Assembly: GCA_012862575.1 (NCBI GenBank)
Contig: BLSF01000022.1
Coordinates: 248,001 to 312,000 of the forward strand
DNA from: Parietichytrium sp. I65-24A
Lineage: Eukaryota; Sar; Bigyra; Thraustochytrida; Thraustochytriidae
Length of the DNA: 64,000 bases
Direction: 5' to 3'
Shown here: positions 19,182 through 29,703 of the stretch, in pieces
Layout of the letters: the number at the start of each line of letters is the position of its first letter
Numbering within the stretch: position 1 is the first letter of the stretch
Notes under the pieces: model-generated
Seen by the model: the letters and a program-made list of their open reading frames with translations, nothing else
What the model was told of the DNA's origin: nothing
Database searches by the model: none
Program-made: the position numbers and the translations under genes

Positions 19182-21746
19182 CTATCTAGCCTATAGCCGC
19201 TACCTTCGAGAGAGCTCTCCCTTAGACTTTTATTTTACTCTACTCCTTCTTTCTCCCCCCCACTAGTTGTTTTCAGTTGGTGCCTTCTACTTCAGCTCTT
19301 ATAGCTACAGGCCCACTAGTTGGCCTCAGAACTTGTGTCAAGTGGATTGTGATGGGGACCTGGCTTTTAAGAGGAGATAAGAATACTATAGAGACCCCCT
19401 CTCCGCGACTATGGCTTATAGGGAGGCGAGGCCCGAAATTCGGACCAAGATTTTAGGAGAGAAATGTGCCAGTTGAGAGGCAAGAATTATTTTTTTCATT
19501 TCCTCACAGCTTCTTCACGAGCTCGTGAGCAGACTCAGACTCAGACGCGGTGCAACGGCAAAAGCTTCACAATCTAAGAATTCAGAATTCAGAATTCAGA
19601 ACTCACGTGTTAGAACGGAATTCGCAAGTCGTGCAGAGTGTACTCAGCACTGACTACAGAGTTGCGAAATATGAATGGACTGACCATCGGGGGCTGGAAG
19701 AGCAGCGTCGTATGGTCGGATAGCGTTTTGCCTGACGCTCGACAATCCCGAGCGCAAAGACGTCCAGATGCGAATTTCCGGATTCTGCAATGATCTGTCG
19801 TCTGTGGTTCACCCCCTCCTAAGGCTACCGAGGTGGTATCTGCTTTGCTAATCCCAAGCTTAATGGCTCGATAGGAACAAAAATATCGCTGTCCGAAAAT
19901 CGCGTTTACCTCTTCTACTGTTTCGGATAGCTAACTATCGCTACTGCACAAAAGCACTGTGGCTCTTTCAGCATTCTTGTTAGCTGTGCTGGGGAGTGGA
20001 GTTGGAGTTCTTCTGACGCTTGGAGGAATGTAAAAGTGTAGTAAAGGTGCAACTTGCTTCGTTTGTTGGCCGAGAGATCGCCAAGAGCACAGTCGTTTAG
20101 CCGCTGCCAGCGCAACAATTAACGCCTCGCCAGAACGTGCAAAAATGCGCAAAATGAAACATGTAAAATGAAAAATGAGTGGGTCTGAATAGTCTGAATC
20201 TACACTTGGGCCTCACATGGAATCCAGTGAAATGTATCCAAATGGATTTCGTTGGCATTCCGGTTGCCTACGTCTGTGCACTAGCCTTCACGCCATTATG
20301 CGAAAGGTTGATGGGCGTTTAAGAGCTCGTTGGTTCTCTTTTGTGAAGTTATCATTCGAGACCTAGCCTGCGGTATATGTAAATTGGTACCAAATGCTGC
20401 ACCCTCCTTTACTGTTGGTGACTTCAGTTCTTTCTTTTTTTCCGCTGGACGCTTTCGAAGTTCTTCATGCACTCTTGATTTCTGATTCTTACCTTGCGTT
20501 GTGACGAAAAATCCAATTTGGCTTGTCGTCATCACAGCCTGGCCAATAAAAGAAAAAAGGTGGAGTAAGAGTTTTTCTCCCGGCGGACAATTTAATTCCC
20601 TCTTTCAGCTCAGCACTGTGTGGGAGCCAACCGGCCAAACGAAGAAATTTTCCCCCTCAACGTTGAGGGCCTCAAGACACTTTTTACTAACAATCATACC
20701 CTCTGGTTTTTGGAAAAAGTCTTTGCGAGTTGCAGTCGTTGATAGATAATGCTTATCGGATCACTAATATAAGACGCCTCAGCGATCCGACTATGAGACC
20801 CTGCGCTTCAGACTATTTCTGCATGTAGCAAAAGAGGGCCGGGAAAATGATGGTTCATTCCAGGTCGTTGTGAAAAGTTGTGAAGAAGTTATGGCCAAAG
20901 TTTCTGCTTCTCTGCTTTGTGGTTCTCATCCATCAGTGCGTTTCTCCTGTTTCTCCTGTTTTCAATCAAGTAACAGCTACTAACTTACTCGTATCGAGAT
21001 ATTACTTCGACATTTTCTCTCAATTGCCAAATTTTGTCATCTCACGAAGTCTGAATGTCTAAAATTTTTGCTTGTTGATTCACGTGTGTTGATTTGAGAT
21101 TATTTGTAGACGAAATTCATTCCGCGCATCCAGCACCCGCTTTGCACTGTTACTCATCGCTTATCAGCTCTTTTAAGGTTCTCGTTCACCACACTGGATG
21201 TGTTGAGTGTGTTGAGGGTCTCATTTCTCATTATACGTTGTCTGATGAAAACTGATTTTGCTCACGCATTGTTCGTTCATTCTTGTGTTCATCAATCAAC
21301 ATGTTCAAATGAACTGAAAAGCTATAAACCTTGTTTTTGTTTCGTTCTCTTCGGAAGACCAATGCAAGGATAAGATAAAAATTCAGAAATCAGTTCTCTT
21401 TGGCAAGGAGAAACGCCGCCGAACGCCTCTGGGTGGAATGCTTGCTTGCGACCGATTCTCGCGCATTCTCGCGATGAAAATGCTTCTTTCGTCGTTTTCT
21501 TTTCAACTTTAGGAACTGGCGCAAAGGCCGTTCGACTGTTCCCGCATGCTCCCGCGGTCGCGCTAGCCTTCATGAGAATGGGGTACTGAGTACTGAGATG
21601 TACTGAGTACAGTTCCCCAGCCGGAAACAAACGCCGTCACCTCACTCTCACGGGCGAGTGCTGGAGCGGTGCGTCGTTCTCACCCCGTGCTCCCTCACAC
21701 CGCGCCTCTGCGCCACTGCGGGAAATTTGTGAGGCCCTTGACAAGT

Positions 21747-21798
21747 GCGAATGCGAGAATGCGAGAATGTGAGAATGCGAGAATGCGAGAATGAGAGA
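21747..21798. repeat. 8-bp tandem repeat (GAATGCGA)n
   Basis: Six copies with GAATGTGA and GAATGAGA variants. Confidence 0.85.
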
Positions 21799-22265
21799 AA
21801 AGTGTGCACATGTCAGGGAACTGGACGATGGAAAGAAGCCCATTTCGCGGCCTGCATGTATTAATATTGATCTGGGTTCTTCGGAAAGGAACCGAGATGC
21901 GCCCGGAATTTGGGTTCCCGATTGGGTACGACGCTGTGGACGATTCGCGCTTTGCACTCTTTGCACGCTTTGCACCACGAAATGATTCGAGTGTGACGCG
22001 GGCACAGAGGCCTTTTAAGCCGCCGTGTCAAAGACCCGTCCCATCGGTCTCAGATTGTACAACATGCAGCGGAGTTGGACCTGTCATGCACTTTGCTCGT
22101 ATTTTCCGCGCCATGTTGCCTTGTGCAGGCAGTGCATATTCGAGTTTCAGAGAGGCAAAGACTTCAGTGGAGGAGTAGTTTCATGAAGGAGCTGTGTAAA
22201 CGTCCAGGCGCCAAAACACTTGGCCATGAAATCATCTGCGCTCGCAAAGTATCGCAATGGTCGAA

Positions 22266-22970
22266 TTAAGACTTCTCCGTGCTTCGTGGAGAGACAAGGT
22301 GTGGCTTCTTTTGAGAGCTCAAAGCCATTCCGCAGGTGGTGAAGGACAGTAAAAGGCACCACAGTTCAAACCCGAGAGCCAACTGAACGAACAACGTTTG
22401 GACAAATCCAAAGGTGCATGCATCAGGACGAGATCTGACCTCTTTGCGAAGAGCTTGCATTATCTGTTGCAACCATTTCGTGAAGAATGCACCACATCGA
22501 GAGTAAAGGAAGAGAGAAAGGATGTAAAACAAACAAATTTGTATCACCTCGTGTAGCAGTTCGCAAGTACAGCTGAAAAAATTTTCGTGAAAAGGGGGAG
22601 CTTCAGATGAGTCCTTGTGAATTTCTTCCAGAGTGCAGTTTATACCAACAGAAATGCTTGGGTGGCCGAAGTTCAAAGCCTATTCCAGCGACTCGAATCA
22701 GTCGACTCTGTCAGAGCCAAAGGAACAAGTCCATACCTTGAAAGCACTCAAGCCGTCAATCAGATACACTCTGTCACGAACATGCATTCCTCCCATCGAA
22801 GAGTATACTGGTTTAAGCCGTGGAACCAAAAAAGACATATATATTTGACCCCAGGGCAACCAAAATATTTCCTGCCGCAGACTGCTGTTCGTCGTCAGAC
22901 AACGAGCTGTGATAAAGTGGATTTCTTTCGACAAACAAGGACAAGAAACGCAAACAGGTTGCGAGCTCAA
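22266..22970 (-). other. Possible uncharacterised coding segment, status uncertain
   Basis: Two consecutive minus-strand frames in different phases cover this stretch: 22698-22970 (90 residues) and 22266-22676 (136 residues, with a hydrophobic ICLFYILSLFLY segment). Nothing on the plus strand explains them. They could be exons of an intron-containing gene, a decayed gene or chance. I recognise no domain. A clean GT-AG intron of normal length joining them was not found by eye. Confidence 0.2.
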
Positions 22971-23197
22971 TTCGGGGCAATTTATTTTTTCTTCTTAAAA
23001 GTGTTAATCTGGATGGTTAGAGCCTGCAAGGCGGCTTGTGGCAAAACTCTCTCACAGCACGACTGAGAAATCGTGAACGGACATCTGCGCGAGTAACTTT
23101 GCGCTTGTGACCAAAGATGAAGAGATGGGCAGGTATAGAGACAGCAGGGTCGACGGACTGTTAGGCGTTCATGCGAAGGCTTACGTTTGATGGCTTA

Positions 23198-25006
23198 CTA
23201 CATGACCTTGAGAGCCTCGAGCTCCTTAGCAAGCACATCGTCTCCGCCATCTTTTTCGTGTTGCTTCTCCTCCTCGTCCTCTTCTTCTTCTTGATCGGAG
23301 ACGAAACCCTGTTCTTCTTGCTTATCCCACGACAAGACGGCGACGCCAGAGTCCTCATCTTCATCGTCAGAATCAGCGCTGTCAGCGCCACGGCGGAATC
23401 GCTTCGTCGACATGCAAACGTGGCAGCTCTTTTCACTATGCGAGCTCGACAGGAATGCGGAAATGGATGACCTTTTCCAATGTCTGATGCGCTGCAAGAT
23501 GCCGTCCGTCTGCTGCACACGATTGTGGAGGTCTGTAGCAGTGCAGTTGCCCATGTCAGCGTGCAAGTGGAGCATGGCAAGCATCAGTCTGCACCTCTCC
23601 TTTGACCACGCCACTGCCAAAAGGTCCGGGTTCGAGCGCTCTTCGTCACTGAGGTTCCACATCGTGCACGATTGACATTTGCATGCCGAGAGAATACACA
23701 TTTCAATGTGCGACTCACAAAGCACTTTCTGAAAGCGAGTGTAAGGCTGCACAAAGTCGTACCCGGATGACTCGTGAAGGGCAAGCAATTTTTGAACAAA
23801 ATCGTCGCGCACTTCTTCGGGCCACTCCAGGACTAGGCCAATGGACTTGTCCTTTCGAGCAAGCTTGACACACAGAAACTCAGCGATTGCGGTGAAATCC
23901 CAGTTCACTGCATCGTTTGGCGCAGGGCCTGCAAGGGTGTGCAAAGTTTTGGCCACGTCTTCAGGAGATTCCTTCAGATCCCCTAGCTTCTTCCAGAACG
24001 CTAGCTGCGGTCTTGACCGGCGCTCCTGAAGGATCTGCTTCGCTTTCTGCTTGGCCAGACCGTGCGACTTGAAGCAGCTCTGTGCCCAAGGACACTCATT
24101 GAAGAGGACTTTTGTGAGGGCGTCCCAGTCGCGCTCGCGCCGCCGATTGGTCACCAGCCGCTCTGCAATGATTTCACAAAAATCCATGTGCATCTCGAGT
24201 GTAAGAGAGCTCTTCGAGGACCCGCAGCAATCAGATGCCACAGTCTCCTGTCCAGGGGACGCGGGAATTGTGTACATGTCGTCCTCCCCACTGTCTTCGC
24301 GGCCACGTTTCTGGGTGCTCAAGCTTGGCATGGGGGAGGTGTAGGGCTGCTCCTGCTTGATCGCAAATTCCTCCTCGATCACAAACTCCTTGGCGTACAA
24401 GGTTGGCTGGCGGTCCATCCCATTGTACGCCTCAGGCTCCAGCTCACATTCATAAAGTGGAGTAGGAGGGAGACTGTAAGCGTCAGCGACGCTATAAGCT
24501 GGTGTGCTTGGGCAATGGTTCTCGGTGTAAGAAACATTGTACTCCTCTGGCTCCGGGATGAACGGGGAGTCTTCGGCTTGATATTGGTTCGCGTAGTACT
24601 GCACCGGCTCCTGTGGAACTTGGTGAACAGCGTGGTGATGCGCCTGCTCGTGCGCGCTCCTGTCCATGTAATAGCTGGTCATGCCAGTCGCAAAGGTCTG
24701 TGGGTGGTGGCTCTCTTGCTGGTGCTGCTGCTGCTGAACTTGCTCCTCGCGCTGCACAGCTTCGCTTTGCATGAACTCTAGCATTACAGCGGTGTTCGCA
24801 ATGGTCGTGTCGCGGCGCACTGGCATGTAGCTTTCTGTTTCGCACCACTCCGATTGCTCGCAGCACGCGTTCTGAGCGAGATGCCCTGCCATGCTCGGGT
24901 CAAACGTGTGCCCTTTCTTCAACCTGCTCGTCTCCATCATGCTCACGGTCTCGATGAACGGATAATAGCTGTCGCCTCTCCGAAGCGATCCGCCGTCCTG
25001 TGTCAT
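23198..25006 (-). CDS. Uncharacterised acidic protein of 602 residues
   Basis: A long single-exon frame with its own ATG (MTQDGGSLRRGDSYYPF) and no serious rival. Residues ~1-130 are His/Gln-rich and disordered, with EEQVQQQQHQQ near residue 90. Residues ~130-270 are Pro/Glu/Tyr-rich. Residues ~275-480 look like a folded helical core with conserved-looking aromatic and cysteine positions (LEMHMDFCEIIAERL, DWDALTKVLFNECPWAQSCF, EWPEEVRDDFVQKLL, CILSACKCQSCTMWNL). The C-terminal ~60 residues are a strongly acidic Asp/Glu run (SDQEEEEDEEEKQ). The layout suits a nuclear regulator, but I do not recognise the family, and the function is unknown. Confidence 0.7.
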   Translation of the reverse strand: MTQDGGSLRRGDSYYPFIETVSMMETSRLKKGHTFDPSMAGHLAQNACCEQSEWCETESYMPVRRDTTIANTAVMLEFMQSEAVQREEQVQQQQHQQESHHPQTFATGMTSYYMDRSAHEQAHHHAVHQVPQEPVQYYANQYQAEDSPFIPEPEEYNVSYTENHCPSTPAYSVADAYSLPPTPLYECELEPEAYNGMDRQPTLYAKEFVIEEEFAIKQEQPYTSPMPSLSTQKRGREDSGEDDMYTIPASPGQETVASDCCGSSKSSLTLEMHMDFCEIIAERLVTNRRRERDWDALTKVLFNECPWAQSCFKSHGLAKQKAKQILQERRSRPQLAFWKKLGDLKESPEDVAKTLHTLAGPAPNDAVNWDFTAIAEFLCVKLARKDKSIGLVLEWPEEVRDDFVQKLLALHESSGYDFVQPYTRFQKVLCESHIEMCILSACKCQSCTMWNLSDEERSNPDLLAVAWSKERCRLMLAMLHLHADMGNCTATDLHNRVQQTDGILQRIRHWKRSSISAFLSSSHSEKSCHVCMSTKRFRRGADSADSDDEDEDSGVAVLSWDKQEEQGFVSDQEEEEDEEEKQHEKDGGDDVLAKELEALKVM

Positions 25007-25280
25007 GGTTCCAAGCCCGTCCTCGGGCAGATGACACCAGAAGCTCCCTTGCCTTGTTTTCTCCGCGAGGTCTTGCTACAGTCGGTCAACTCTCTCGACG
25101 GGTCGTGCAGCGAGGTGGGTCTCCCCAGATGGCCGCTCCGTGGTCTGAGAGCACCGGCTTGCCACGCGACTCTCGACAAGTTTGGCTGCTTGCTCGCACT
25201 TGGCTTTCGTTCGCGCTATACTCAGTGCTGACTGCGGGGGTACTTGTTGCCGAGACTCTGGCTCCCTGCTTCTTGATGCT

Positions 25281-25328
25281 CTCTCTCACTCTCACTACAT
25301 TTCACTACTCTCACTCTCACTCTCTCGC
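25281..25328. repeat. CTCTCACT-type repeat upstream of the acidic orphan gene
   Basis: Imperfect TCACTCTC units about 275 bp upstream of the ATG at 25006. Confidence 0.8.
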
Positions 25329-26482
25329 CGTCGTAAAGTCCCGTGCCCAACCCCTTTAGCGACCGCTTAGCGCGGCCATTATCTACGCCTTTTTTAAGCC
25401 AGTCGGAGCTCTCTATCCGTGACTCTACTTGCTCTTCAGCGTGCTCCAGATGGCCTGCTATGCTAGCTGCTAGTGGATTCCCGACTTGCCACGTTCTCCG
25501 TATCTGCTCCCGTAGTGCACTCGCATGCTCTGACAGAGTCTCGTAGCATCTCTCCCCGGCCACAATCGCGAACCACCATGAACCTCATCAACCGGTGACC
25601 TATGAACGAGAGTCTCGCGTCGTGAGTGCCACAAGGGCGGCTAACACCTCGCAAGGTGCGGAAATTTGTTCCAAACTTTCCAAAACCGGCAACGCTTTAT
25701 AGTTAGGCAGGCAATAAAACTTACCTTCAACGCCTCCGGTCGGCAGGGAGGCCACTGAGTAGACTGAATAGACCGAGTAGAGAACGCTCGCTGTGACGAG
25801 TGCAGATCTCGCTCCTGTTTGCAAGCCTTTGCTCACTTTGCTCACTTTGCTCACAGCATCGTGCTAGTCGTGCTGACTTTTAGCATTCTGGCACAAAAAT
25901 CCTTTGCGCATTTTCTAACTGTAAATTCTAATTTTCTCTTTTTCCTCTATATGTTAGGCTTTGGCATGCTTCGGCTGTTTGCTCTCTTTGTCTTGCCGTG
26001 TCTTGGCCGTGCCAGTTCCTTGCAAGCGCACACGAGCCCACACGTGGACGTGCCAACAACATCCAACAACGATGAATTGATAGTTTGCAGATGTTTGCAG
26101 CGACAGCAGTGACGGCAGCGCATGGAAACAAAGTGCGAGACTACACGCGGGCAGGCATGAACGCCCCAACTGAGTTGTTTTGAACAGCACTTATTTTCGT
26201 GACACATTCACGTTGGTTAATTCAACTGTCTTGTTCAGTCAATCATCAAATATAAAACATGAACAAATAAAGAAAGAAACAAAGAAAGAGTGAAAGAAAG
26301 CAGTTGGGCAAATTCAGAACGCAGAGCACATCGCAGAACGCAGAACGCAGAATGCAGAATTCAGAATATTCAGAATGCAAAATGTAGAATTCAAAATTCA
26401 AAATTCAAAAGCAATTTTAACTACCTGTAAACTTCTTTCTTCGAAAGGCGAAAGGCGAGAGGCGAAAGGGAAAGAAAGGCTG

Positions 26483-26534
26483 GGTGACTCGAGTGACTCG
26501 AGTGACCGAGTGACCGAGTGACTCGAGTGACTCG
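26483..26534. repeat. 10-bp repeat (GTGACTCGAG)n with GTGACCGA variants
   Basis: About five units, each with an overlapping ACTCGAGT palindrome. Confidence 0.85.
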
Positions 26535-27985
26535 TGTCGGATGGGCAAACAATCGACCGAGTTGGAACTAGCAATCAGTACTCAGCATGCACATAACACA
26601 ACTGAAACACTCACCATTGCGAGCTCTACACTCTCTGCACTTGACCAAGTCGCCGACTTCTCCGACTGCCCGTTCTTGTTCAATCAATGAATTCAAAAAC
26701 CAATGTAATAAATCACTCTATACTGAGTACTTGAGCTACTAGAGTAACTATGTGTAATTTCGCGTTTTCCCATCGCCTCCCTACGCTTCGCTACCCCAGA
26801 CTCTACAGCCTCGCATACCGCTCCTTACCGGCGCGCATAGAGCCCGCAAGTCCACGCACTCCTACTCGCCAGTAGTCTCTCACTAGTGGCACACACTGTA
26901 GCGGTCGCTTACATGGAGATAAGCACAAGCCAAAAGACGGATCTGTCAGACCGGTTCGGAGGGTGTTATCCCTCACCATATATACTGCTACGCAGTGCGT
27001 TGCTCAGAAGTGTGTACCCTCGATTGGGGTTGCCGGCAGCTACTAGTAGTTTCAGGTGGCACACAGATAAGGCTGGGCAGGATTAGGTGTCGGTTTAAGA
27101 TAGCTTACCGGTGGGTTTGCGAAACGCGGCTGTGAGGGCTGGTTAGGACTATAGCAGTTTGACACTGGTTCGAGTAAATTATGGCCAGAGTACAAAAGGA
27201 AGTTCTTTCTTGATTTACAAGACTTAGGCATCAGAAAGGAATAGCTCGTTGTTCTATGAACGGCTATGAGGAGCGGAACGAACACAATTGATGATGATGT
27301 CCTGTCGTATCACTTGCCGACCGCACTTTCTTGCGCGTAAACGAATCACTGTGAGTATGAGTCCTACGCCAACCATCAGTTCCTGACTCAACTTGAAGTC
27401 ATAAAACACCGCGAATCAGTTCGTGCTCGTGTTCATGGAGAGGGGGTGTGAAATTGCCCCCGCATCCGTTGAAGTTTCCTGTTACTAAGTATCTGCGAAC
27501 TATATATACGAATGCCAGAGCGAGTCTTGACGGGCCTGAGAGACCCTGGTGTGTTGCTACTTTTCTTCAGACCAAAACGCGTCTTGTAAAGTGATTCGCT
27601 TTTTTCTGATCGTGCTAAATTGCCCCCGACCTACAGGCAGTTGACATTAGTTGTCGGTGGTCTTGTCTGGTTCACAAAACCTCGTCAGACTTCCCCCCCA
27701 CGGCCCGTGGGGAGCCGTTGAGCCATGAGAAAGGTAAACTAAACTCTCAAGTGGAGGTGGGAACTCAAACTTTGACTTTTGTTCTGCCATAGCAATTGTC
27801 TTATTGCGTCGCCAGAGTCAAACCAAGGTTGACAAACTAAGCAAAGCAACACACGTATCGTCTATGATATCAGTCGTATGTGCTTTTGTGGTTGGCAAAA
27901 TTGCCGCACGACAATGCTGAATGAGGAGAGCTCCATCTGATCGTCGACGCCGCGTCTCAACTCTTGGAGACGAGGTCTCACGTCG

Positions 27986-29416
27986 ATGATGCAGCGAAAC
28001 ATTGCTCTTCTGGCCCTGCTGCTCTGCGCCCGCGGCCTTCATGGCCAGATTGTAGACCTGGAGACCAACGAGACTGCCTTTGAGCTGGTGTCGGCAAAGT
28101 TCAGATTCATCGGAGTGCAGGAAGGCAACTGGTTGCTGCCCGCAGTTGTCCTGAACAGCTCAGACTTTGACGCTTTTTGCAATGGCCAAGACTTGACCGA
28201 AAGATATTCAGGCAAGCTTGTCGTCGTGGACGAGAACGTTGCCGATTTACAATGTAATGGGAAATTCGGGCCTTGGGCTGAGTTTCAATTCCTGACTCAC
28301 TGGTGCCAACGTTGCAGCAACTTTGTCATTCGGGTCTTCAATACTACCATACCCGGCGTCCTCGCGAACGCAAATGACGGCGACGAATTTAGGGCCATGA
28401 AACTGGCAAACCCGATCCTGAACAACTGTAACATTTTTGAAGCCAGACAGGACACGGAATACAGCCAGTGGTTTCTCGGGCAAACAGGCGAGAGGTACGT
28501 CAATTTCACTTCATCGCCCTCGTCGATCACGGGGCTCTTTGAAACACCCGGCTTCCTCGCCTTTCGGTACGTGACTGCCATGGCTTTCGTGGTCATCGTT
28601 GTGCTCGCCATTTACACAGCCTACGTTCGGTACAGGCACCAGAAACTCAATCTCATTTTTGGTCTTGTCCTCTTCCTAGCTGTGTACATTGGTTTCCCAC
28701 TTGGGGGTATCGAGTTCGGTGGTTCACATTTTTCAGGACCATATTGGAGTGCAAAGGTGCACATCCTCTACAATTCCAACATGTTTGTTGCAACCATCGC
28801 TCAAAGTCTCCTCCTAGCAACACTCTTCCGCCACGTTTGCAATTCGATTCTGAGACCTACAGTGTCCTCCGTCTGGCAGACGCAAAAGCCATTTCTCCTC
28901 ATGGCATTCTTCCTCCTTGTTATGGACCGGGTCATGGCCTACGTGTCAGTGTACATGCTGACCGGTGGCACACTGAAAGCATGGATGACGATCTCTTCTT
29001 TGATAACCCTTTCAATTCAGCTGATATTTACGGTGTTTCACCACTACCAAATGTCAAGGATGGTGAAAGTCCTTTCCAGAGGCATCTCTGACTTAAATTC
29101 CTCCGAACGAGGTAGAGGGTCCAATGTGAGCAAGGCCCAAGAGCAGCTTGTTTGGCGTCTCATCATTGGCATTCGCACAACCCTGGTCGCTGACGCCCTC
29201 GGAGCTGCCGCGCTCCTTTTCTACCAAAAGTCTCTGGACTATCTCCCAAGCCTATTCTTCACCCTCGTTTTATTGGCCTGGTCGAGAATTGTCGCTCTTG
29301 CATCGCAAGTCTACATGTGCCAGTACAATAAAGCGAGCTCCTCCGTCGCGCCGAGACGGAACACCGCAACCCTCCAGACACCTGCATCCGGCACGATAAG
29401 TTCGCCCTCGAAATGA
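27986..29416 (+). CDS. Seven-transmembrane protein with cleaved signal peptide and extracellular domain
   Basis: A 476-residue protein. Residues 1-21 (MMQRNIALLALLLCARGLHG) are a signal peptide. Residues ~22-190 form an extracellular or luminal domain with N-glycosylation sequons (NETA, NSSD, NFTS) and cysteines including a WCQRC pair. A VIRVFNTTIPGVLANANDG segment hints at a protease-associated-like fold. Seven hydrophobic helices follow at roughly 192-212, 225-246, 262-287, 305-325, 335-357, 395-415 and 422-446, then a short Ser/Thr-rich cytosolic tail. The topology (N outside, 7TM) fits a receptor-like protein, but I do not recognise a known GPCR signature and assign no ligand. The gene converges on the MAPKK gene with 287 bp between stops. 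Confidence 0.75.
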   Translation: MMQRNIALLALLLCARGLHGQIVDLETNETAFELVSAKFRFIGVQEGNWLLPAVVLNSSDFDAFCNGQDLTERYSGKLVVVDENVADLQCNGKFGPWAEFQFLTHWCQRCSNFVIRVFNTTIPGVLANANDGDEFRAMKLANPILNNCNIFEARQDTEYSQWFLGQTGERYVNFTSSPSSITGLFETPGFLAFRYVTAMAFVVIVVLAIYTAYVRYRHQKLNLIFGLVLFLAVYIGFPLGGIEFGGSHFSGPYWSAKVHILYNSNMFVATIAQSLLLATLFRHVCNSILRPTVSSVWQTQKPFLLMAFFLLVMDRVMAYVSVYMLTGGTLKAWMTISSLITLSIQLIFTVFHHYQMSRMVKVLSRGISDLNSSERGRGSNVSKAQEQLVWRLIIGIRTTLVADALGAAALLFYQKSLDYLPSLFFTLVLLAWSRIVALASQVYMCQYNKASSSVAPRRNTATLQTPASGTISSPSK

Positions 29417-29703
29417 GCCAAACTCAATATCTTTTAGTGATTTCCTTCGCTTGATACTGCCAAGTTTGCTGTATCTGAGCTGTTTCTCGTCCTTTCGCAC
29501 GCAAATTCCGCGAGGCACAGGCACAGGCACAAACACGCACACACCACTCATCTTACTGCCACAGTCCTCAGGACCTTCCGCATATAAGCGTCCACTGGCC
29601 AGTGGAGGGGACCATTCAAAACGTGCGTGTCGTTTCTATGTCAATAAAAATAAAAACTTTCTGTTTTCGAAAAAATCTACCAAAACTTTGGGATTAGCAC
29701 ACT

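Larger units (their letters stand above)
16701..23197. other. Gene-poor 6.5 kb region
   Basis: No recognisable gene. Pyrimidine-rich tracts lie at about 17140-17350, directly upstream of the zinc-repeat gene. Several 60-120 residue frames (17794, 18837 plus; 20296, 21322, 21637 minus) have no family resemblance and often cross simple repeats. A possible decayed or intron-split coding segment at 22266-22970 is listed separately. Confidence 0.5.
25007..27985. other. Intergenic region, about 3 kb, no gene recognised
   Basis: Only short frames without recognisable features. It carries several simple repeats: CACTCT repeats at 25281-25328 close to the upstream gene's start, GCTCACTTT at about 25831-25856, AGAACGCAG/CAGAATTC at about 26328-26412, and GAGTGACTC at 26483-26534. 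The last ~60 bp before 27986 should contain the 7TM gene's promoter, but no TATA box is obvious. Confidence 0.5.
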
